Source of the DNA: Phoronis australis
Taxonomy: Eukaryota; Phoronida; Phoronidae
Length of the DNA: 64,000 bases
Direction of reading: 5' to 3'
Assembly: GCA_002633005.1 (NCBI GenBank)
Contig: NMRA01000115.1
Location: 73,996-137,995 of the forward strand
Positions within the stretch are counted from its first letter, which is position 1; each line of letters starts with the position of its first letter. Below are positions 1 through 9,596 of the stretch, one piece after another. The position numbers and the translations under genes are program-made. The notes below the pieces were generated by a model that saw nothing but the letters and a program-made list of their open reading frames with translations, searched no databases and had not been told where the DNA came from.

Positions 1-404
1 GTATAAACGGAAATCAGTTAAACTGCTGTTAAGGAACAGCCACGTGTCGCCATCTACAAACAAGTAACGGAACGAAAGGTGCGTTTTCACACACCTTACT
101 TGTAGAGCAGTTAACTTACACTATAGCCTTACAAGTATAAACATGATAAAACAACTAAATGTCAGAGTATCTTGCCACTCGTAACTTAGTAACGACAAGA
201 ATTGAAATGTTCATGTTTGTTCTTTCACTCGTTAATTGCTCTTAGATGGTATTTTCACTTCAGCCATTGTTCTGATCTAAAAGGACACTAAAGCCTGTTT
301 CGACGATTTCAACAAATCCTCGTTCTGTCATCTGCTAATGAGTAATTGGCGTCAACCTTCCAAAGTAAAGACAGGAATCAACTTAAAACTCACACTCCCT
401 ATGC
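1..404. other. no gene recognised
   Basis: AT-rich sequence with no open frame, repeat or RNA signal that I can support. Confidence 0.5.
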
Positions 405-650
405 CACAGATTGGACATTATGGTCCTTGGTGGGTGTTTTTCCCCACAGCTGCCTTGTAATTTGCTAAAAGCGTGAATTTTTCTCCAAACTTTTGAGGGT
501 TGTCTTGGGTTACAGAGCATAATTTTGTTTCCGAGAACTGGGTGGGAAAGTCGTTTTTAGCATATTTTAAAAGGCCAAAACTGGGTTTTGGTATCCTTTT
601 AAAAAATTGACTTTTGGTCAAAATATTTCTTCAGCATATGGACAACCAAA
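405..650 (-). mobile_element. Penelope-like retroelement fragment
   Basis: On the minus strand an open stretch reads KRIPKPSFGLLKYAKNDFPT and continues to GKNTHQGP. The same words, decayed, occur on the plus strand at about 36570-36800 (RIQNPVLAY, then LWGKTT), which lies inside a Penelope-like relic with recognisable reverse transcriptase and GIY-YIG parts. Nucleotide blocks are also shared, for example CAACCCTCAAAAGTTTGGAG. The fragment therefore belongs to the region between the reverse transcriptase and the endonuclease of that family. It is short and has no flanking parts, so it is a truncated dead copy. Family assignment depends on the 36 kb copy. Confidence 0.6.
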
Positions 651-999
651 TTCTTACTGGGGCAGTACTCTAGGTTACAGTTCCTTAATTATTCCACTTG
701 ATCACGTATGACGTGAGACTTCATCACGATGTGTTTTTAGCGCGACCGTGTAACTGTGAATCTTTGGTCTGTATATCCAATGGCTGATTTAGGGGGGCAA
801 GGGGGCCATGATGTTCCCCTAAAAGTCTCCTAGATTCCATTTGGTAGTTGAGGGGTGCGAATGTCTGACGGTCAAAATCCTGGCTAATGATCTACCCTGC
901 CCCCCAACTCAAAATCCTGCATCCGCCCCTGATACCAGCAACAAATTGGTGGCTTGCCTTCGAAAATCGCTATGAGTTTGACTGGTTTCTTATATAGTT
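651..999. repeat. dispersed repeat (780-932) in otherwise anonymous DNA
   Basis: Positions 780-932 carry a G-rich to C-rich segment (AGGGGGGCAAGGGGGCCATG, later AATCCTGCATCCGCCCCTG) that reappears in inverted orientation at 52413-52560. Shared blocks include the words around CCAGGATTTTGAGTTAGGG and its complement. Nothing in it codes for protein. It looks like a short dispersed repeat or MITE remnant. The rest of the stretch is anonymous. Confidence 0.55.
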
Positions 1000-2180
1000 C
1001 ACAAACCAATGGGTTCAGTCAGATCGCTTCTTGGCCACGTACTCAGTTTTGCTTCCTGTTTTGCCAGCTGACAGTAGTTCCGGAAATCTGGAACAAGTAT
1101 TCTGGTGTTGATTTGCAGTCCTCTGAGTCAGCCTCCCAATTAGTATCGGAGAATCTCGCACATTTACATCGACTACCTTCTCATACCACATGCCGTAATC
1201 CGGGTAACCCTTCAGGTGACGCATCATACGACTTACTACAGTCTAGTGTTCCTTGGAAGGTGAACAGAGCTTGGTCACAGTGATTTCAGCGTACATGATT
1301 TCTGGCCTTGTCCAAGTTGACAACTGCCGACTGGTGCTGTCTTTTGGCCAACAGCCCTGCAGTCACCATCCGTCTTCACTCCAATGTCAACCGGCGTCTA
1401 TACAGGTTTTGCCTCAGACATCTTGAACTTCTTAAGATCTCTCATGGCATACGTGTAGCTTGGTTGACCCATTCAGATGCAATCAGGACTCTGTTGATGG
1501 TCAACTATTACCCTCTAGAAAAATGTCAATTTACCCTCGTCTGTGACAGTGAACTTGACTGCAAGGGCCTGCTTAACCACTGTCAAACTTCGTTCATATC
1601 TTGCTACCCATATGATGCCCGATGCTAGAGAGAGGTTTGTCTAGAACTGCGTTCCAGCAACGTGGATATTGTTTAAGGCATGACATGTACTTTTGTGTGC
1701 TCATTCACACGATGTTCCTTGTCTTTGTCTCAAACCCCTCTGGTTGTCTCATGTAATCCCCTGCTTCAATACGCCGTTAACGAATGCAGTTGTCTCAACT
1801 TTTGATAAACTGATGGGTTGTTCATCGCAGGTAGGACAATTAGAGTACGAAAACGCTCCTTCATAGAATGCCTAATCACAGTCCTGGTCGTGTTGCTGTG
1901 AGTACCCCTGTGCAACTAAGCGAACTGTGTGCCTTTGTGTAGACTTATCAGCACCTAACTTCTTTTTGAAGGCCTACTTGCATCTGGGTAGTTTGACTAA
2001 GTCGCCTAACTTGTGCTCACGGAGAGAGTTCATCTCCACCTGTACGTTGAAATTCGACATCGCCTCAGCAGCCAAAGATGGTTCTGAGGTGTGATGTGAC
2101 GTGTTCACCCATTCGAGATTTCGCCCCTCCCGTATGGATCTGCGGGGATTAGGTATGTCCTCAGCTGGCACATTTTCTTC
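1000..2180 (-). mobile_element. Ty1/copia retrotransposon relic (RT to RNase H)
   Basis: Read on the minus strand from about 2180 down to 1000, several frames in turn give landmarks of a copia polyprotein in the right order: EPSLAAEAM with LGDLVKLPRCK and RLVAQGYSQQHDQD (start of reverse transcriptase), LKQYPRCWNAVLD (the conserved LKQSPRxW block), QPSYTYAMRDLKKFKMSEAK followed by a TPVD block, RHLKGYPDYGMWYEK, and FSDTNWEADSEDCKSTPEY with TTVSWQNRKQ (RNase H). At least two in-frame stops and several frameshifts separate them. No long terminal repeats were seen, so this is an internal fragment of a dead element. The long open frames on the opposite strand here (954-1283, 1308-1628) are antisense shadows. 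Confidence 0.85.
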
Positions 2181-3241
2181 GCCGAAAACAGCATCTGGTA
2201 GGTAGGTGTCTCATGCTTCTTCTCAAACCCAGGCTTTGACTCATCGAAGATGATGTCACAACAGAAGAAAACGATTCACACAGTAAAACTGTAACCATTT
2301 CTGTTGCTACTATACATTGTACATGTACGCTGGAAAAGTTGGTTGAAAACATGACTGTACATTTTGTTTGACAGCCTTATATATATTCGCTCGTAGTCTC
2401 TAAACGTTCTCCTATCTTCAGGCGTGCAACTATGAAGCAAAACATTAAGAAAAATAAGAGACAAACAAGTTAAAATACATAAAATATATTTCGAGATCAC
2501 ATGTCTCATCACCAGGCAATGAGTGAAAAGAACATATAGGAAGTGACACAAAGAGGGAAATATACGGTGACAGCAGGTAGAGGGGCATACACGCAGAAAG
2601 TATGAATGTATCGCACGGTAGGAAGCCCTCAAACCTAGCGACACAGAGCCAGCGTGCTATTAAAACCTGTCAGTTGATCATTCAGCACAGGATTTTCTTG
2701 ACTGATCACTAGCAACTCCAAAATCTTTAACTGAAATGTGTCATTTAAGCTGCCAAACAAAACGTACAGTCGTGTCTTCAACCAAGTTTGTGTCAATAAA
2801 GGGCTGACTATCGACCTTTACTTTAGAAAGATAAAGTTTATCTAGCCTTGGACACCGTTAGCTATCCGAACTCAACAGCCTAATGCGTTATAAACAGTTT
2901 TAGCATTGTCCATATTGAAGACGATATTTTCTGAACTGCCAGTATTATTGTATTTCAGTAAATGGGATAATACTTCGAAAAACAAACTCGAAACTTTCTT
3001 GAGCTCAAAACGTCAAGGATTTACCGTTTAAACGTCGTCGTTCATAAAATCAAAAAAGATAGAGATTTCGGAAATGACGTCTTCCCATCAATTTCTACTA
3101 ATAATTGGCAGCTGCTAAAAACTAGATTTTTTCTGTTGATGCATTTTGATCCTACCCCAGCCGTTCTACTATTTGGACTGCGTTCTCTGCTATTGAAATG
3201 CTTATTATCCCTTAAATACTTTTTTATTTTTGAGTGTTGTC
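2181..3241. other. no gene recognised
   Basis: A minus-strand open frame at 2276-2644 (122 codons, hydrophobic) has no recognisable domain. Near 2500-2535 the minus strand has a GTGATGA...CTCGAAA arrangement that faintly resembles a hammerhead ribozyme core, but the first core base is changed and the stem is weak. The remainder is AT-rich and without signals. Confidence 0.4.
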
Positions 3242-4906
3242 TTAAAGGATAATGCCACCCAAAAAACAACCTACTTTGCATCAATTTAGATCGATAACAT
3301 CAAGTTCAGTTGTTTTACCTGACACCTGACGGCAGACGAAGGTGTTGAAATTAACCAATGACGTAATCGGTTCGAACACAGTCTGTTCAGTCGTTCAAAA
3401 CACGCTTACTGGTGTCAGCTTATCGCTTGAGTTCATCGTATCACACCAATAAATCATCAAAATTCGATTAAAACCCTTACAGATACGTCGAGTTCTTGAA
3501 CAAACCGGTTGTTTTATTTCGCTGCTACGGATTTATAGGTATTTGAACGTACCGTAGCCTACAGTTTGGTAGGCCAATTTACCATGGTCGATTGCGGGAG
3601 TTTGGGGTCTGGTCGCTGATAAATTCGAATCATTTTTCTATGAAATACAGGCAGGAGAACATATCTGTGTGTTGTACTTTTAGACTTGCGATTTTTTCAG
3701 TTATAAACACACGAAACGCTTGTTAACCCAGCCAGTGGCTCGGAGCCCGATCACTTAGGCCGTCGCGGCCGCCGGGACCACGAACATAAACCGGCTTAAG
3801 TTGGAAACTCAACCTCCAGTCACGAAAAGACTATAATAGTGAGCAACACAAATAACGTGCACGCGATTATTTTGGTGAATTAGCCGCAAAACTAAAAATG
3901 TACTTAATTGTCACGGGTCGCTAAGGGCAAGGGGTTCCCCTTCCTCAGAACCGTCAGGGCAAATGTTGTACAACCAGTAACTACGATTTGAATAATGCAT
4001 TTGTACTTGTACATCTAAATAAAGATTTCCCTAACGTGTGACCATAGCATATAAAATCGAGTTATTGTTTCACAACAGCTTTCTCTCAGCAAACATTGAA
4101 TTAGCATGCGCTTACAAGGCCTCGGTGCACGGTCAAGTACCTTAATTACATCTATAAAAAGCCGGTAACGAGGTGGTTTATCCATTGCTGGCTTATCAAA
4201 ACAGTTGCTCTCACGAATACTCCAAAGGCATTACAAATTGTATCTATAATGAGACTGACTTTGTTTCAGTTTTATATAAGCATTGGTTTGGGGAAAATAA
4301 TTCAATTTAAAACAGAACGCAGAATAATAAACGTCAACATGGCAACTCGCGATCCCGACTTAGACGAGACCTCATCAGACGAAGACTTCACTGGTGGATC
4401 GTTAGGTTTAACAGACTATCAGTTCGAACCGAAATATACTGATCAAGAAATAATAGAGAGGCGCCGTGAACATGCACAGGGAGCATAACGTGTGGATAGT
4501 TCTTTGTAAAGACGGCATTCGTCAGATAAATCATTGTCGACGAAATGCCAGCCACAGAAACGGAGCTGTTTTACGGCCTCATACTTGCTATTAACAGCGT
4601 ACTTTTCATTCTTCACTACCGCGAGCTACTTCCTAAGCATTTTGGGCTCTCGAGGAAGTCGAAAAAACGATATACTTGCTTTCCTCGCACCTTCATAGTT
4701 CCTACAAGCGGGAACGATTCACCGCACCACAGCGACATTAAATCTGCAGACGAACCACTGACGTCGCTGCGTCGTTTCTCACCTTCCTCATAGGTTAACG
4801 AGACAGCTCTCGGCAAGATAAGGTCTACCGTATGCGAGGCGATTTGGATATAGACCGCTTAAGAAGATAAAAATGACTAATTAAATCGGGTGGCATTCTC
4901 CTTTAA
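3242..4906. mobile_element. TTAA-bordered inverted-repeat DNA element
   Basis: The left end at 3242-3260 reads TTAAAGGATAATGCCACCC. The right end at 4888-4906 is the reverse complement of TTAAAGGAGAATGCCACCC, so 18 of 19 bases match in inverted orientation. The right-end region is a dispersed family: a same-strand partial copy lies at 10915-11222 and inverted partial copies at 4984-5205 and 62342-62560. In three cases the outer bases are TTAA, the target sequence used by the piggyBac and Kolobok superfamilies. No transposase is visible inside. It contains a short acidic exon at 4339-4488. It could instead be two independent right-end repeats facing each other, since the left end is only 19 bp of evidence. 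Confidence 0.5.
4339..4488 (+). CDS. acidic N-terminal exon with YQFEP motif, unknown gene
   Basis: A 49-codon frame starts at an ATG in good context (CAACATGG) and ends at a TAA. An upstream in-frame ATG at 4249 would add 30 residues but has poorer context and a less acidic sequence. Residues 4-15 are DPDLDETSSDED. They are followed by LGLTDYQFEPKYTDQEIIE and an Arg-Glu-rich end. Acidic serine-rich leaders ending in YQFEP/YxFEP are familiar to me from invertebrate predicted proteins with a P2X7-like C-terminal domain, usually as a separate first exon. No downstream zinc-binding exon is visible before 4906, so this is an orphan or captured exon. It sits inside the inverted-repeat element 3242-4906. 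Function unknown. Confidence 0.4.
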   Translation: MATRDPDLDETSSDEDFTGGSLGLTDYQFEPKYTDQEIIERRREHAQGA

Positions 4907-4983
4907 GATAATTCCGAGAGTCATTCCTTGGTTGTCGCATATGCTGATTTCTGATATCTTCATACACGTACTGTAGGCTTTGC

Positions 4984-5205
4984 ATTTAAAGGAGAATGCC
5001 ACCCGATTATTTTTTTCTTTTTAACTTTCAAATTGGTATATACATGTACTTATATCAACATCACCTCGTACACAGTAGATCTCACCTCGCCGTGTCGCGT
5101 TAAGCAGTGAGGAACGTGACTTCAAAAAGCAGTGACATCAGTGGATCTTCAGCTGAGTACGTGCCGTCATGACGTGGTGTATCGTTCCCGCTCGTGCGAA
5201 CAATA
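4984..5205 (-). repeat. inverted copy of the TGCCACCC-end repeat family
   Basis: Starts TTTAAAGGAGAATGCCACCC and continues through CACCTCG, GTGTCGCGTTAA and CGTTCCCGCTCGTGCGAAC. This is the reverse complement of the pattern at 4690-4906 and parallels 62342-62560. It lies 80 bp from the 3242-4906 element in opposite orientation, so the two right ends face each other. Confidence 0.65.
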
Positions 5206-5334
5206 CAGCATTCTTGGACAAAGATTTCATGTCTGTTTTTGACGTCTTCTGGAATAATTAACAATGATGTACTCATGGTATCTGTTACACCCTTTCCAGT
5301 GATGATGTTGATGAGAGGCATACATTGGGGAAAC

Positions 5335-5600
5335 CAAACAAGCCCTGAAAAGTCATTTCAACAAGCATCGGAGGTCCAGTTATGGGGACTGCTATGATTC
5401 TGCAGTTTTTAGTCACATGGCTTCCACAGACCAGTATTTCGCCATGGAAGATGTGAAGATCCTGGATAGAGAAGAAAATTGCTTTCGGAGAGGGGTCAAA
5501 GAAGCTATCTACGAGAGAATTAAGAATCCTAGCCTGAATAAACAGGGGGGCTGCGGTTTCACTTACCTAGGACATGGGATAAGGCGCTGAAGAGAATCCC
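5335..5600 (+). mobile_element. Penelope-like element tail (GIY-YIG endonuclease end)
   Basis: One open plus-strand frame reads TKQALKSHFNKHRRSSYGD, then SAVFSHMASTDQYFAMEDVK, ILDREENCFRRGVKEAIYER and IKNPSLNKQGG before drifting out of frame. The block DVKILDREExxFRRGVKEAIYER is a familiar C-terminal signature of reverse-transcriptase proteins with a GIY-YIG-type endonuclease, found in Penelope-like and related retroelements. Only the last 80-90 residues survive; the reverse transcriptase is not present upstream. About 50 bp downstream lies a hammerhead-like motif (5652-5680). Orientation is plus. Assignment to Penelope-like rather than a sister group is inference. Confidence 0.7.
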
Positions 5601-5651
5601 GCGGAAACTGTACGACAGATCACATGACAAGTCACGTGTCAACTCAGTGGC

Positions 5652-5681
5652 CTGATGAAGTCCTCGAGAGGAGGACGCAAC
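5652..5681 (+). ncRNA. hammerhead-ribozyme-like motif, core mutated
   Basis: CTGATGA at 5652-5658 is followed by a perfect 6-bp stem (GTCCTC at 5660-5665 with GAGGAC at 5671-5676, five-base loop) and then GCAAC where an active hammerhead has GAAAC. Hammerhead motifs are known in Penelope-like elements, and this one lies just 3' of a Penelope-like tail. I could not find a convincing stem III and cleavage triplet upstream. If real it is probably inactive. Confidence 0.3.
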
Positions 5682-6304
5682 GTAGCCATCTCCACATACC
5701 GTAAGTCCAGTAATAGATTTATTGATTCTTATACAATGACCCAACTGGATGACTGAAAACATTCATGGTAATTTTGTACATTCGAAATAATGTTTTATCC
5801 ATGGTAGTAATCAAAATTTTCGCATTTCCAATGTTATACAAGTTCATTTTTAGGGGTCCTGTTATTCCCTGGGGTCAAAACACCCTCCTCCCCGTCTCAT
5901 CTGGAAACCCTGGGAAAAACCGCGTCTTATGTTTTGGATGTGGTGTCCAGAGTTACTAAACTATATTCTGGAAAAAGAGTTTTTTTTGCACTTTAAATAA
6001 ATCATTAACTGGTCGTTAATTACTAGGCGTCATAATTAATAACCCCAGACATTTTCGCGTCTTAAGTTGCATCATTCTAATTTGGGTGGTGATTATAATG
6101 AAATAAACTTGAAACGGGTTTTGCACTCGAAATTTTAATTAAATGGGGTTTTGGGGCCCTCTTTTGTACCTCACATGAACCAAAGCCTAGGATTGCGCAA
6201 CTTAAAACGCTTCTTTCCTTCAATGGTTGGTGATTTACAATAGAATTAGGCACTAAAATCTTTTGCACTCAAAAGTGTGAATAAAGTCTTGCTGGGTCTC
6301 CAAC
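5682..6304. other. no gene recognised
   Basis: AT-rich spacer between the Penelope-like tail and the start of segmental duplication copy A. No supported frame, RNA or repeat. Confidence 0.5.
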
Positions 6305-6503
6305 TAACAGACCCAATTCAAACACATTGCTTGTCAAGGCCTGAGGTTGTGTTATGTCACCTCTTACTCTATGTTAACACACTAAGCGACTCTGTTCGAT
6401 TGGAGCTTAGTCCACTGATTCCTCCAAACGATATACACGCTACATGTCCCGCTAGCCATGTTGTACATGTACGCTATAGTTAACCACGTCACTAATGACA
6501 TTG

Positions 6504-6510
6504 TATAAAA
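6504..6510 (+). promoter_or_regulatory. TATA box of GPCR copy A
   Basis: TATAAAA lies 156 bp before the ATG, inside a stretch (about 6470-6665) that is nearly unchanged in copy B, where TATAAAA lies at 32096-32102 at the same distance. The flanking word ACTGGAGTCAGTGTAAGAAAA is identical in both. Conservation of both spacing and flank is the main support. Confidence 0.55.
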
Positions 6511-6665
6511 CTGGAGTCAGTGTAAGAAAACAGCAGATACGTTGGAATGTGACAAGCAGAACAATCGTCGAATAGGTTGAAGTTACAAAGACCTGCGAAA
6601 GATTGATTTTGGAACAGCCATTTTTCGATAGCTGACAACGAAGAGCGTGTGTTATTTCAACAACC

Positions 6666-7646
6666 ATGAATTCGTCAGACAGTATAAGTGTTTGGTTTCT
6701 TGACAACACAGTGTCTTTGTATTTTAAAGGAGCTTTTGTTGCACTGCAGGTACTTTGGATTTTTTACATATCATTCAGCAATGGTTTGACGATATACTGC
6801 ATTTTCAAGTATAAACTCTGGAAAAAGTCTTACAACGTTTTCATCGTTGGCCTTGCACTAACTGACTTTTTGGTCGGCGCGGTAGTCATACCCATAGATA
6901 TATGGCGCAAGGTAGTCGTTCAAGTGTTGTGGGCAGACAGTGGAACGCCGAGTGGGGTGGATTCAACTATATCCGGTTGCATGGTTCTCGTTTTTGTCAC
7001 CGTTTGGCCGATACTTTGTTCCTACATTTTCATCATGCTTATTTCAGTGGACCGAGTTATCAGCATAGCTTTCCCTCTTTTTCACCATACAGATTCGAGT
7101 AGTAAAAGGAATGCTGCGGCTGTTATTGTCGGTTGCCTCCTGAGTACCAGTGTTCTTGGTTCGTCATGCTTGATTCCAGTAATCACCGATTCACCTTACA
7201 ACCCCTTCACGGAGACTTGTAACTTCAACCTCGTGCCCAAAAAGATGAGAATAATAACTTCCGTTATAAATGGTGGCGTGCCATTGTCCGTCAGCTATGT
7301 TTGTCACGGATTAGTCGCCTACAAGGCATGCCGATCCCGAAATGCAGTAGCTCCGGCTAACAACGCAGTAGTGAATAAATTAAAAATTGCAAAGGGGACG
7401 TTCTTAATCCTGGGCACGTTCACTGCGTGCACGATGCCTATCGTTTTGTTGAAAAGCTTACTGAGAGAGAGGGGGAAGTATACACCTACTGTTCAGTACC
7501 TTGATTACATCTTTCCGAACCTTTCCTACCTCAATTCGGTATTAAATCCTTTTATATACATATATTCCTATCCTGAGATACGAAAATCCGCCAAGATGGT
7601 GTTGCGTATGGTCTATGAAAGACATGCGGTGTTGTCGTCACACTAA
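6666..7646 (+). CDS. intronless rhodopsin-family GPCR, copy A
   Basis: The protein has 326 residues and seven hydrophobic segments, and would act as a G-protein-coupled receptor in the plasma membrane. Landmarks: an N-glycosylation site at Asn2 (NSS); TM1 with SNG (Asn39); TM2 with LALTD at 63-67 (Asp67 is the sodium-pocket residue); Cys105 before TM3 and Cys185 in extracellular loop 2, which fit the conserved disulfide; DRV at 129-131 at the end of TM3 where most family members have DRY; CTMP at 255-258 in TM6 where CWxP is usual; and NPFIY at 294-298 in TM7 followed by a short helix 8 and tail. The start is the ATG at 6666, conserved in copy B. No subfamily or ligand can be assigned; the missing TM6 tryptophan and DRV hint at an expanded lineage-specific group. 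Two AATAAA signals lie about 100 bp downstream. Confidence 0.93.
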   Translation: MNSSDSISVWFLDNTVSLYFKGAFVALQVLWIFYISFSNGLTIYCIFKYKLWKKSYNVFIVGLALTDFLVGAVVIPIDIWRKVVVQVLWADSGTPSGVDSTISGCMVLVFVTVWPILCSYIFIMLISVDRVISIAFPLFHHTDSSSKRNAAAVIVGCLLSTSVLGSSCLIPVITDSPYNPFTETCNFNLVPKKMRIITSVINGGVPLSVSYVCHGLVAYKACRSRNAVAPANNAVVNKLKIAKGTFLILGTFTACTMPIVLLKSLLRERGKYTPTVQYLDYIFPNLSYLNSVLNPFIYIYSYPEIRKSAKMVLRMVYERHAVLSSH

Positions 7647-7744
7647 TCTAGAACGTTAATCGATCGTTAATCAGGAAGAGTTATCAAAGTACTGTTGATT
7701 GTGGTGCGGATATTCAACTTGCAATGATGCCAACTATCTCTCTA

Positions 7745-7764
7745 AATAAACCAACCAAAATAAA
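7745..7764 (+). terminator. polyadenylation signals for GPCR copy A
   Basis: AATAAA at 7745-7750 and again at 7759-7764, about 100 bp past the stop codon. In copy B both are altered (AAATAGTC and AAAATCAAAG), so that copy must use another signal if expressed. Confidence 0.45.
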
Positions 7765-8335
7765 AGAAACTGTGATAATTGCGACTTCAAGAAGACGGCG
7801 GTTTCAAGTCTGTCAATATGGAACTGATCAACCAGGGGTTAACTTTATGGTTTAATTGGGTCCGTGGCAAACGCTTTAATACAAATGACGAGGTAATTTA
7901 TAAGATGTATCCGAAGCATCTTTTCATTCGTATTTTCACATGGACGTTCTGGTAATTTTGAACATTGCCGTTGTTATATGTAAACATTAATGATAACTCT
8001 TTGTTCTACCCAAATCTGTACAATGCAGAGTTAATCTTTCGTGATGACTTTTTAGGCAGTGAAAGCTAAATTTATGGAAAAATTTTATGAAAAATATGAC
8101 TTGAATGATGATTCTATCATATCGTTGTATTCGCTGGCGACGACTTTGAGGAAAGTTACGCAGCTGGACTTTATCATAGGTTCCTTTGTACGCTCTAGGG
8201 AGAGCCCCCGTTCCCTTCAAGAGGGATAATAGCGGATTTGCAGCGACGCCATATTGAAATTAGTTAAAATGGTGCATTGTGGGTGCTGTGGTCAGGATTC
8301 CGAAAGCGGCCATAGTAACAAGCATAATACGCGGT

Positions 8336-8545
8336 ATGAGCGTGAAGAAAACTTACGGCGGATACACTTGTTGTGTTCCTGGCTGCTTCAAAAACAACAA
8401 GAGAGATAAAAATCTGAGTTTGTATGTGTTCCCTGCAAACCAAGAACTTCGTGAAAAATGGATAAACAACATTAGGAGACCTGGGAGTAAGGGGAAATTT
8501 AGCGCATTCAAACGAACGCGGGGCCATCTAGTAGGCAACACGTAG
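8336..8545 (+). CDS. THAP zinc-finger exon of a TIR element
   Basis: The 69-residue frame from the ATG at 8336 begins MSVKKTYGGYTCCVPGC. The spacing CCVPGCxxN, the central VFPANQELREKWINNIRR and a basic GKFSAFKRTRG stretch match a THAP domain, which binds DNA through a C2CH zinc site (Cys-x2-4-Cys, then Cys-x2-His). The first Cys pair and the FP and W landmarks are visible. The distal Cys-x2-His pair is not in this frame before the stop at 8543-8545, so the exon is either spliced or truncated. The open frame extends upstream without an ATG to 8279. It most likely belonged to the transposase of the surrounding element. Confidence 0.65.
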   Translation: MSVKKTYGGYTCCVPGCFKNNKRDKNLSLYVFPANQELREKWINNIRRPGSKGKFSAFKRTRGHLVGNT

Positions 8546-9287
8546 CCCCTCGGTTGGCCATGTAGGGGCTACAATACTTCCATTCGCTTTCTGTACTCAT
8601 TTCGTTACTCCAGTGTATTTTAAACGGGCCGTGACCGGATTTGGGTTACCGATTTCGAGTTTTCACCTCGTCAAAAATACACTCTACACTTAAAACTATC
8701 ATTTAAAAAACGCTTACTTTCATCATTGGTCCTTTCTACTTCTATACATATCTTTAATGAAGCTTAGTTGTGAGAATTAAGTTGACTTTGGCGAAGAATT
8801 ACAACTCCACTTTTTTGGTTGCCGTTAATTTTATCACCGCGTGCGCGATAACTACAAAGCATGTCAACTGAATCCCGTGAGTTAGGCGCAAGGTTAGACT
8901 GAGCGAAGCGCGTGACGCTAGCGCGCGACACTTGTAAAATAGCATGAGAAGGTATCGGGTGAAACTTGTAAGATGTGTGTCCCTTGGACTTTTTATTCGT
9001 CAACATGCGTAATTTCACGTAACTTCCTCAAAATGGCACCCGGTAACCGTGACTGAGAGAAACTCGAACAAACCGCGACAGATTTTCATCGATTCGTTCA
9101 AGTTTTGCTGACTAAATTGTATCCAGAGTCGTGGTATGTGTTAATTATAACTCCGTGTTCCTATATGTATGCCGGGTTCATTTGATTTTATTTGCTGTAT
9201 TTTGAAATGAGTAACTTTTTGTGAGGATGTACTATCGCCCCTGAATGCCTGCGGCATCCAGTGTGATGTAATTGCCTAGGGGCCATC

Positions 9288-9596
9288 GTGTGTGCAGCGA
9301 ACATTTTCCTGGTGGAAAAAAGACTTATGAGAACAACATTCCGACGGAGTTTTCACTTAAAATTAACGTCTCTAGCATATCCACGACGAAAGCTACAAAA
9401 GTTAAGCAACCCAAGAACTCTCAACTTGTCTGAAATAGGAGGAGATTTTGAAATCAACGCCGATAACCCCAATACTGAACACGGCGACAGTCGTGCTCTC
9501 GGTCACACGGTCACTGATCATAGCTACGCTGTGTTTACAAACGAGAGAGAAGACTTGCTTGGTATTATAAAGCAAAAAATGAAACATGTTTTTTAG
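9288..9596 (+). CDS. open frame in the TIR element, no recognised domain
   Basis: A frame of about 100 codons with a central acidic part (NADNPNTEHGDS) and an ending NEREDLLGIIKQKMKHVF. The first codon is GTG, so a true start, if any, is internal or in another exon. It lies between the THAP exon and the right terminal repeat and might be a remnant of the transposase. I recognise no domain. Confidence 0.2.
   Translation: MCAANIFLVEKRLMRTTFRRSFHLKLTSLAYPRRKLQKLSNPRTLNLSEIGGDFEINADNPNTEHGDSRALGHTVTDHSYAVFTNEREDLLGIIKQKMKHVF

Noticed and set aside
954-1628. Two plus-strand open frames of about 106-109 codons
   Set aside because: They are antisense to recognisable Ty1/copia reverse transcriptase and RNase H text on the minus strand.
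2276-2644. Minus-strand frame of 122 codons
   Set aside because: No recognisable domain, low-quality hydrophobic composition, no splice or promoter support.
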